64,000 nucleotides of DNA, taken from positions 38,372 through 102,371 of the forward strand of contig MVBO01000044.1 in assembly GCA_002261195.1 (NCBI GenBank), given 5' to 3'. Below, one piece after another: positions 45,637 through 53,729 of this stretch (positions are counted from its first letter, which is position 1; each line of letters begins with the position of its first letter). The DNA comes from Bifiguratus adelaidae (lineage: Eukaryota > Mucoromycota > Endogonomycetes > Endogonales). A program made the position numbers and the translations under genes. Under the pieces are notes generated by a model that saw nothing but the letters and a program-made list of their open reading frames with translations, made no database searches and was not told where the DNA came from.

Positions 45637-45961
45637 ATGGTGAGTGACAAATCAGCAGAGCACAGCAAGGAGCAATCGGCGCTATTAGCGTCCGAAATCT
45701 ATGGCAAGCATGCTTCCAACACCTCCAGTGTCAAAGCCAAACCCCACCGGTGCAATGGACATTTGGAAGATGTCTTACAAGGAGTGACTCACTGGCCAAT
45801 GGACGTCTCTAAACCCTTTGCCGTTTTTTGGCAGTGCTTACGCAGCAACCCTGGTATGTTGAACGCTGCTGTTACTCAGCACGCGCTGCAAGAATCGAAA
45901 CTAAGCATTATGTCTATTAGGCGAAGAACCACCGAGATACTCTGTGAGCAAAACCCAGTAA
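45637..45961 (+). CDS. Possible small hypothetical protein
   Basis: Two candidate exons (45637-45853 and 45921-45961) joined over a 67-nt intron with good GTATGT and CTATTAG signals give about 85 residues, ending in GEEPPRYSVSKTQ. The unspliced frame would continue to 46020. The start lies 60 bp from the divergent transporter start. Composition is ordinary, with a tryptophan-containing segment (THWPMDVSKPFAVFWQCL), and no signal peptide or domain. I recognise no family. The good splice signals are the main support; it could be chance. Confidence 0.35.
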
Positions 45962-47016
45962 TATCGAGTCCACCTGGCATCTCCAAAAGCATCTTCCGCT
46001 CCCTGTCAGTGCTGTGGTAGGCACAACATCACCTTGCTTCACCACAATGAGGATCATGTACGATAATGAAGGATGACATAGAGTTATCTTCAATTGACAT
46101 TGCTCACTTGCCATTTGGGCCGCACAAGTGAAGGGAGGTCGAGTTGGTCCATAGGACAACACTCAAGTTGGAGAATGGTGGTCTGAAAGAGATTGAAGTC
46201 TGCAAGCGGTGCTCATTCGACATGTATGTACGTGATACGCAGGTTGCTGAAAAATGATGCAGCAAAATCGGTTAGGCAAGATTTCGGCGAATACAAGCTG
46301 CAGCATATGTACAATCACGTCAATCAAGGAACATGAGCTATCCAATAATGAAAAGCTACTGAATCTCTTGATGTGGTTTGGGTCTAAGGCCACATAACAA
46401 GAAACACACGCAGAGGATCCTTGCTACAAGCAGGAATAGAACCGGTTGAAGACTCGATGAGCTGGTGGAACTGAATGTTGTGCCACCTTTGACGTTCTCG
46501 TGATCCTGAGAGATGATCTACTAAAAATGACCGAACGTGTTACTACATGCAGTCTCGATTTGTGCTCAAGCATGTACAGAATGTACAGAAGATGATTCGA
46601 TTCTTGCGCAAGACCAAAAAGGAAAAGTTTCTTTATCTGCATTTGCCAGACCAAAAGCCAGGGTGTCCAAGCAGGTACGTTGAAAGTTTGCTTGAAGAAT
46701 TCGATGCAAGAATGTGATGAATCCGCAGCGCGCGGAAATGTATGGGCATAGAACCCCCGGAAAATAGCAAGCTCGAGCTCCTTTTTCGACAAGCACGACG
46801 CCAGAGTTGACACCTTGTCTTGCGGAGCTAGGGCTACGAAAGTTTAAACTTACCTATAAGCTGCATTCAGCTTTTGGAATGTCACAGCGCTAGCAGTTGA
46901 ATAACTGGGAATGTAACGACTGAACTACCATAAAAGGAACTGCCTGATAGGGTTAGGGCTCGAATTTCACATGGGTAGAATTCATATAAGCCTAAACCTC
47001 AAAATTTTTACGTATG
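45962..47016. other. Gene-poor interval before tRNA-Lys
   Basis: About 1.05 kb with no recognisable gene. The longest open frame (46424-46813, minus strand, 129 codons) has unremarkable composition and no family resemblance. A TAGGGTTAGGG motif lies at 46948-46958. AT content rises toward the tRNA (CTCAAAATTTTTACG just before it). Confidence 0.5.
46948..46958 (+). promoter_or_regulatory. Telomere-repeat-like motif upstream of tRNA-Lys
   Basis: TAGGGTTAGGG shares the exact nonamer GGGTTAGGG with the motif near 43880 (opposite strand). It is about 60 nt upstream of the tRNA. Function as a Tbf1-like site is speculative. Confidence 0.3.
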
Positions 47017-47089
47017 GCCTCCGTGGCACAATGGTTAGCGCGTGAGGCTTTTAACCTCAAGGCTGTGGGTTCGAGCCCCACCGGAGGCG
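47017..47089 (+). tRNA. tRNA-Lys (anticodon UUU)
   Basis: A 73-nt intronless cloverleaf. The acceptor stem GCCTCCG pairs with CGGAGGC, with discriminator G. The anticodon stem TGAGG/CCTCA closes the loop CTTTTAA, giving anticodon TTT (Lys). The T arm GTGGG-TTCGAGC-CCCAC is perfect. The A-box-like TGGCACAATGG and B-box GGTTCGAGCCC are both present. No CCA is encoded, as usual in eukaryotes. A T5 run four nt downstream (47093-47097) should end Pol III transcription. Confidence 0.96.
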
Positions 47090-47092
47090 TCA

Positions 47093-47097
47093 TTTTT
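47093..47097 (+). terminator. RNA polymerase III terminator of tRNA-Lys
   Basis: TTTTT starting four nt after the tRNA 3' end, the standard Pol III stop signal. Confidence 0.8.
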
Positions 47098-47668
47098 GGC
47101 CTACCAGATCTGTTGTCGGTTCTAGGTTGTTATGTGAAGCTTTCACTTTTTGCAAATCTCATCCCGCTGAATTATAACGAAAACTAGCGATGATTAAGCC
47201 ATGCGAAAATATCCAATAGAGTGGTGATTGGTGACCATAATTGCAACCTCAGTTTACAACATAGTGACATTGGGCATTACAAGGGGATTGATCCAACTCA
47301 GATCTTGTCATGATTGCTAGATCACAAGAAGACATGCTCGACGTCAATTGACAGCAGGGCATACGCATGGTCTCAAAAATGACAGACGTGAAACGCATCG
47401 TCATGTTCGGGTCGGCATTATTTCCATGTGGTTCAGAGCCAGCTACGAGTGAGGCACGCAGTGACGCAAAGACTGTGTGCAGTCATACTTTCGCCTTACT
47501 TACGTTGTTCTCGTTCCATGTTGGCGGCGGATGTCCATATGCATCGAACGATATGATCGACGAATCACATTCGCTCTAATAATGTAAATTAAAGCAAATG
47601 AACGTCATTGGGAGATGGTCATCGAAGGTTAGCCATCGTGCCTCGTCGATAACATAGAACCTGTCTGC

Positions 47669-47674
47669 TATATA
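47669..47674 (+). promoter_or_regulatory. TATA box of the Tudor-domain gene
   Basis: TATATA in CTGCTATATATTCGC lies 63 nt upstream of the proposed ATG at 47737, a suitable distance for a fungal core promoter. Confidence 0.5.
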
Positions 47675-47736
47675 TTCGCTCGACCTTGTAGACAAGCGGC
47701 CCAATAGGAATTAAAAGAAGATAACTTTACCCGAAT

Positions 47737-48016
47737 ATGCCGCAAGACTTGAAGAAAGGCGATGAAGTTCAATGGAAGTGGGTTGCGTGTATCACAAAGC
47801 CTGCAACAGCGTGCATGCTCATATTTCATAGGCAGCGGTACAGCTCATGGAGTTGTGGCCGAAAAGCAGACCTCCGGCAAAATGGCCAAAGAAATCAAGG
47901 GAAAAGATATTAGCAAGAACGCCGATAAAGAGAACCCGGCTGTCCATGTGGAACGCGAAGAGTCGGGAAAGAACCCGGTGGTAAAGAGGGCTAGTGAGCT
48001 TAGCAAGACCGAGTGA
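47737..48016 (+). CDS. Hva1-type Tudor domain protein (DUF2945-like)
   Basis: A protein of about 73 residues in two exons (47737-47777 and 47836-48016; intron GTGGGT..GGCAG, 58 nt). Spliced, it begins MPQDLKKGDEVQWNGTAHGVV and continues through KGKDISKNADKENPAVHVERE to NPVVKRASELSKTE. This is the pattern of the hypervirulence-associated Tudor family: KGDxVxW, GTAxGxV, then a conserved D-P-x-V strand and a final K-x-x-EL. Small proteins of this family are widespread in fungi and bacteria and poorly characterised. The splice choice is the only one that keeps the family spacing. A TATA box is present upstream. Confidence 0.8.
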
Positions 48017-49273
48017 CTTCGTGTCGACGGCGGACCACACGGAAGAGCATGTGAAATAAAACTAAGAATGAGCCAACCTTGGAAGCGAATGAAACAAGGA
48101 GGATGGGGAAGCAGGTGAAAGATTAAGACTATAACCTCCGGATCGCCTGTGATCCGTGGGTTGGTTTGGGGTAAAACTGCTAATAGTCACAAGTCTAGAA
48201 GCGCTTCCATGTTTTTCCATTCATCCTTTCGATAGGCTTTGTTCGTCTGAAACAGCCGTTTACGGTTTCTGTGAGAATCGCCGTGAGTCTGGCACCTCAA
48301 GATACACGGTTTCGGTGGACTCGAATTTCAGCAGTCCAGGGAACTAGATCCACACATGATGAAAACACCATCGGATTACCTAAACCATAAACTGAAATGA
48401 ATGACAAATACAACACCCGATAGTACCCTAGCCAGGAAGGTGCGTTATGGGTTTTGCATGTGGCATGACAAGAACAGCCACATTGGGGTGACAAGATCTG
48501 GCGACCCCTTGTGGATTCTAAACTGACGAAAATTTTGTTTCCAAATGCGCGAGCCCTGTTTCGTAATCTTGGTGTTCAGCCATTTCGGGTGAAGGTGGCT
48601 TCCTATAGAAAGGTGACGCAGAAATCAGCGATGGGTCGGCGATGCCAAAGTAGGAAAAATACGTGGTGCATTCTGGCGCATTGAAATAGAAGGTCCCGAA
48701 TAAGGGCTAGCGTGGCGCAATTTACGTGGTTGCGTCGCATGCTCCGTAAAGTCTGTCCATTCCGCCCAAACCTGTTTGGTTGCATGCAATTAGGTCACCC
48801 AAGGGCTTCGAACTTGGTTTCTGGGATCCAAATGATCGCGCATCGTTGTCATGCAGGGATATCATAGTACGCTTTCTGCCCCATTTGACAGTGTGCAAGT
48901 AAACTGATCAAGGGGGTTCGGCACATTTTGGTCACGCTTACTGCTTTGTAACGGATTACACAATGTTTCGTCAAAATGGGGATGACAATTGCGTGTGATC
49001 TTGCGCAAAAAGGCCAGGATGATCCAGCTCCTAATTCTCCTTTGCAAGGTAAAACAAGTATGTCTCAGAAAATTTGTGCAACCGGCCTATGGTCAGAACA
49101 AGTCAGATGGCGTTTGTGCCACGAAAATGAAGGCCAAGACAATGATCATCATGAGAGATTCTATACGCGTGTATATCTTTGTATATCTTACAATGGCGTT
49201 CTAAAACCCCGTGCAATACATCCTGCCATGTACAACCAAGGACTATTGATAGTCCAGACTATGATACAATATA
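48017..49273. other. Gene-free interval
   Basis: About 1.26 kb with no recognisable coding, RNA or repeat feature. Open frames are all under about 110 codons and match nothing known to me. It lies 3' to both flanking genes (Tudor gene on plus, cyclin on minus), so no promoter is required here, which makes its length notable for this compact genome. Confidence 0.5.
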
Positions 49274-50486
49274 TCAAACAGAGAGATGACGTGGATTGAA
49301 CCATTCCAGCGACTGCGTGGCCAACAATGCATCCGGCATAGCGAGATCGGATGACGAAACTTGATCAGCCATTCTCACAGACGGATTGAAATAGCCCCCC
49401 ATTTGAGCACGGTAAGGGTGAGAATGGTCCCAAGGATTGAAGCGTGGTATAGAATCGAACCGCAGGGTTTCAAATGCTTCTTGATTCTGTCGAGGCACCA
49501 TTGGAGGTGGAGTGAGATTGTATGTTCGAGGGAGTTGTTGTCGCTGCGGGTTTAAGGGGATGTTATTCCCATTCGAGTCTAAGCTGAATAGAGCATTTGC
49601 GTAAGGTGGTGAGATCTGTAGGGGGATGGTGTATTGATTTGGACGCATGTAATTAGGCGTCAAATGGGTGCGTTTAACGGGTCGAGGCGTGTAGACGCCG
49701 GGAATGTCGGGGGATGTAGTGGTATTGATGAGGGCGGAATTGGTAATATCATCAAAGGATCTTTTCAACTTTGACGGCGTTGTATATTGCGGTTGGGAGG
49801 GCGGGGTCATTGGAGGTGAGCAGGGATAGACGGTGTTGCGATAAGAATGAACGGGCATTGCATGGGGAGAGGGCTTTGCCAATGAACGGGCTTGCTGCAC
49901 TGGGATACGGGAGATTCCCAATTGTTGACAACGCGCATGCCACTCTCCAAATTCCTTCTGCGAGCAATACAGATTGTACTTGAGGGCGACGAGGAATTCA
50001 ATCTCCATGATATTGATTTCTCGCACATTCAGCTTTGATACTTGAGCCCAACTCTGTAACACATACGGATTAATTCATGCGCAGTCAACCATTACTGTAT
50101 AAAATGCCAATTACCTTGTTGGAGTACGTGTTATCATTGAGGAATTTGTTGGCGAGCATCAAAGCTACTGTAAAGAGCCTAAACTCTGAGCCGGGAGCGC
50201 CTTTCACATCAGGATTGGCCCGCTTGAGTCGCTGTATATACTTGAGACTCAAACAAACGCAAGAGTCGGAAATTTGAGTTTTGGAGAACATGTAGTGGCA
50301 AAACTCTCCAAAGTGAGCAAAGGGATCTTTGTCATTTCGCTTGGGTTGAGCAGGATCGAACGGCTGATACCATCTCATGCACTCTTTACCGTACCACATG
50401 AATGGTACCATAAATGCGCAGAGATTGGCGAGCTGTATGGCCGTCGTCGCTGACATATGAGACGTAAGCGTCGATCGCTGAGCCAT
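49274..50486 (-). CDS. Pho85-type (Pcl-like) cyclin
   Basis: Two exons (intron 50054-50114) give about 383 residues. ATG at 50486 starts MAQRSTLTSHMSATTAIQLA. The cyclin box spans about residues 20-180: FCHYMFSKTQISDSCVCLSL, the central KYIQRLKRANPDVKG, GSEFRLFTVALMLANKFLND, NTYSNKSWAQVS and NIMEIEFLVALKYNLY. This pattern is typical of Pcl/Pho80-class cyclins that partner Pho85/CDK5. The remaining 200 residues are Pro/Gln/Asn-rich and disordered, with several SP/TP sites. The gene may act with the Pho81-like protein 6 kb away, but the specific cyclin class (phosphate versus cell-cycle) cannot be fixed from sequence. Confidence 0.88.
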
Positions 50487-51221
50487 GGTTCTCTTAATGC
50501 ACGCACAACAACCCAAGCAGCGAAGACAAACGTTAAACGCCCGTCGGCAGCCTTTTATTACAGCAGCATCGTCCTGGGCCCAAATTAGGTAGCGCCGGCA
50601 GCAACCTTTTTTTTTTTTAATTGTTTTCACCGATTTAAACTCACCTCCATATTCTCCGCCCCACCCCGACAAAAACGACCATCGCCACCTAGGTCATCCC
50701 CGTTGTGCATCTTGATTGGTGTGTCTGAAATTTTTAGCCCACATCGCCTGACCGAATGAGTTTCGGAATGTTTTGCACTGAAATTTTTTTTCCAGCGGAT
50801 CCATTTCATGCCGTCGTGTCGTTAGGCGGCGCTTGTGTCAACATTGCCTAAAAATGGTGGGCAGGACACAGTCAGCATTGCGCAACGGTTCCCCTTAAAT
50901 GATCTCCATCTTTGGCGGGAAAACCTTTTTGTAGGGGGTTGTGTCATCAGAACGCCAAGCTCTCTGCGGGAATCTAATCCTGGGTGCCAGTTGTACATTC
51001 TGTAAATTGCTTTGCCTATTTGCCCCAAGACTAAAGACCAAGACACACAGCCACTGTGACACTGCCGAGGAAATGATGACCGGCATGGACAGGGCCTGAG
51101 GAGATAAGATAGAGCGAGCGAGCGAGCGGGCGCGCGCGTGCGTGCGCATATGCATAGATAGAGGATAATATTAGACTATGTCCCCTGAGAGGGTTGAAGA
51201 GATCAGTGTCATCTCTCTCTG
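50487..51221. promoter_or_regulatory. Divergent promoter region, cyclin / serine dehydratase
   Basis: A 735-bp gap. It carries a T12 run (50607-50618) on the cyclin side and a GAGC-repeat/CpG-TpG stretch (51112-51148) on the dehydratase side. No gene was seen; the small frames in between lack family resemblance. Confidence 0.4.
51112..51148. repeat. GAGC tetranucleotide run followed by alternating CG/TG
   Basis: About four GAGC units pass into GGGCGCGCGCGTGCGTGCGCA, an alternating purine-pyrimidine tract of the kind able to adopt Z-DNA. It lies about 75-110 bp upstream of the serine dehydratase ATG. Confidence 0.8.
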
Positions 51222-53243
51222 ATGGGGATGCAACCGATGCTGCGACGAGCGGCCATCTCAGATCATGTAATTACGATCAGGTGGCGGCTGTTGCTACAGA
51301 CAATACACCAGAGGCAGCTACACGTTAGCAGCTTTCAGGCTGAGAAACAGAGTTCAAAAGCTGCAGGTGACCAACAGGCGCAAAGAAAGGAAGAACACCA
51401 TGCAGTGGTGTCCACCTTTGATCTCTTCTCGATTGGAATAGGCCCCTCCTCAAGCCATACAGTAGGTACGCGTTGTTAGGTGCACATGTACGCGTTCATA
51501 TTGAGTTGGAACCAGGCCCAATGCGAGCCGCCAAAATCTTTGTCAATGATCTAAAGGCCCACAATGCTCTTGCACGCACGGCGTCCCTGCGCGTGGATCT
51601 GTTTGGATCCCTGGCATTGACCGGCAAAGGTCATGGTACACCCAATGCGATATTGATGGGTAGGTACATGACTTACACAGGTCCTAGCTGACCGCTGTTA
51701 GGCATCGAGGGAGAATCTCCGGATACCGTGGAGACAAGTTCAATCCTATCTCGCGTTCAAGACATGCACACTACACGTTCGATTCATGTCAACGGCACGC
51801 ATCGCATTCAATTTGATCCTGAAAAAGATGTTGTTTTCAATCTGTTCAAGCAATTGCCGCAGCATCCCAACGGTATGCGGTTCTGCGCCTACGATGAAAA
51901 TAAAAACTTGATCGCAACCAACGAATACTTCTCCATTGGCGGCGGCTTCGTTGTCAACGAGGAAACGCAATTGGAGCATGGCGAAAATGTGTATTATAAG
52001 GGTATCAACAAGACCCTTGCTTCAGTAGCACGCCGGGAACAAGATGCAGCAATAGCGACCTTACCTTTCCGAAACGCCGAAGAACTCTTACAAGTATGTC
52101 AACGGGAGAATATGACCATTGCGCAAGTAGTGTTTGAGAACGAGCTTCGCTGGCGATCCAGTGAGGAAATTAGGGAAAAGGTGCTTGGGATCTGGAAAGT
52201 AATGGACGAAAGCATTCGAAACGGTGTGATGGCGGATCCGGAAAGCCAGCTACCGGGCGATCTAAATGTCCATCGACGGGCGCCAAAGCTGTACAAGAAA
52301 CTCTTGAAGGGCCTTTATGGAACGGATCATCTTCAAACTTATATTTCCACGGCCCTTCCATCTCAAGAGGCGGAAAGCTCGCCAACTAAATCGCTTCAAA
52401 AACCTTCGCAAATGGTTCTTCCAAGACGCCAGCCGAAACGCTTCTTGTTACCCGCCTTGGACTACCTTAGCGTGTACGCAATAGCAGTCAACGAAGAAAA
52501 CGCGTGTGGAGGACGCGGTAAGTTTTGCCATCGTGATCCAATATCTCTCATCACTGCTACAATCAGTTGTCACCGCGCCCACGAACGGAGCGGCAGGTAG
52601 GTCGTTCATCGCGTAACAAGTCACTGCGATTCACTTTTTCTATAGGCACAATACCTGCAGTTCTCAAATACTACTTGGAGTTCATCTCCGAAAACCCCGA
52701 AACGGACGTTATGGAGTTTTTGCTAACAAGCGCGGCTGTTGGCATGCTGTACAAGCGCGGGGCCAGTATATCAGCCGCCGAGATGGGATGTCAAGGCGAA
52801 GTAGGGGTTGCATGTTCAATGTCGGCTGCCGCGTTTGCAGCTGTCATGGGAGGTACGGTTGAGCAAGTGGAAAATGCGGCCGAGATTGGCATGGTAGGAT
52901 GCGAGCGACGCCGAGATTATCGCCCACTGAACATCGTTTCAGGAACACAACCTTGGTCTAACTTGTGATCCGGTGGCTGGACTTGTCCAAGTACCATGTA
53001 TTGAGCGAAATGCTCTTGCAGCCGTCAAGGCGATTGCTGCAGCCCAACTCGCTTTGAACGGTGAAGGCACACATCGAGTCAGCCTTGATCAGGTCATCGA
53101 AACCATGCGCCAGACCGGTGAGCTATTCGGGCTTGGATCGGCGCGCTACAGAAAATCTGACCACATGAGCAGGAAACGATATGATGTCAAAGTATAAGGA
53201 GACGAGTCAGGGTGGGCTGGCGGTCAATGTCCCCATGTGCTGA
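51222..53243 (+). CDS. L-serine dehydratase, [4Fe-4S] type, mitochondrial presequence
   Basis: Converts L-serine to pyruvate and ammonia using an iron-sulfur cluster; this is the SdaA type common in bacteria, unlike the PLP enzyme Cha1 of yeast. About seven exons give roughly 575 residues. The N-terminus ([20 protein letters not shown] and on for 45 residues) is basic and acid-poor, a likely mitochondrial presequence. Then come [31 protein letters not shown] and [10 protein letters not shown]. The catalytic half has [45 protein letters not shown] and a C-terminal [17 protein letters not shown]. The cluster cysteines in the GCQG, TCDP and PCIERN motifs are kept. The last intron must be removed to read the conserved C-terminus, placing the stop at 53243. 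Introns match its neighbours, so there is no sign of recent transfer. Confidence 0.93.
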
Positions 53244-53729
53244 TTTGCAAAGATTACAACCTTTGGGTAACAATGATGAGCATGGCAACTTTGGGCGTGG
53301 GCTTGCGTCGGCGTTGTGTAACAGCACATGATTTGAACCCTTGCCCTAAAGTTGTCAAAAGCGTAAGGCGCATGGCGAGGATAGGTCTGCCTGGGCGACA
53401 AGAATAGAGAAGACATTCATCGTAGAGGATATGAAAAGGCCAATAGACGAATTGCACATTTTGATCATCCTTTGATCTCTCAAAATGTCATGAAGACCTA
53501 ATCAGGATATCGATCAAATTGTTATCTGATCTCATATGAGAAAACTGCTGACATGGCAAGCCATAGCAGTCTTTGACACTCATCCTGCCTCCATATGGGA
53601 AGTCACCTGCTGCATAACACGTTAACTTTTGGAAATCAATTTGTACTCAATTACACAGGAAGAGGTCTGACCTATATAACATGCCATTTATGTGAAAGCG
53701 CAATCACCGATAACCTTGAACTGGCCAGC
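53244..53729. promoter_or_regulatory. Upstream region of TPS2
   Basis: A 486-bp gap between two genes on the same strand, AT-rich toward the end. A TATATAA at 53673-53679 sits about 50 nt before the chosen ATG. No AGGGG stress element was noticed. Confidence 0.4.
53673..53679 (+). promoter_or_regulatory. TATA box of TPS2
   Basis: TATATAA, 51-57 nt upstream of the ATG at 53730. It would lie inside the coding sequence if an in-frame upstream ATG at 53595 were used, so it supports 53730. Confidence 0.5.

Larger units (their letters stand above)
47090..47736. other. Intergenic region between tRNA-Lys and Tudor gene
   Basis: About 650 bp. Apart from the Pol III terminator at its start and a TATATA at 47669-47674 near its end, nothing was recognised. 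The small frame at 47367-47579 lacks homology. Confidence 0.45.

Noticed and set aside
46424-46813. Minus-strand open frame of 129 codons
   Set aside because: No splice context, no promoter and no recognisable domain; about the length expected by chance.
51222-53243. Recent bacterial transfer of the serine dehydratase
   Set aside because: The gene has about six introns of the same type as its neighbours and a eukaryotic targeting sequence, so any transfer is ancient.
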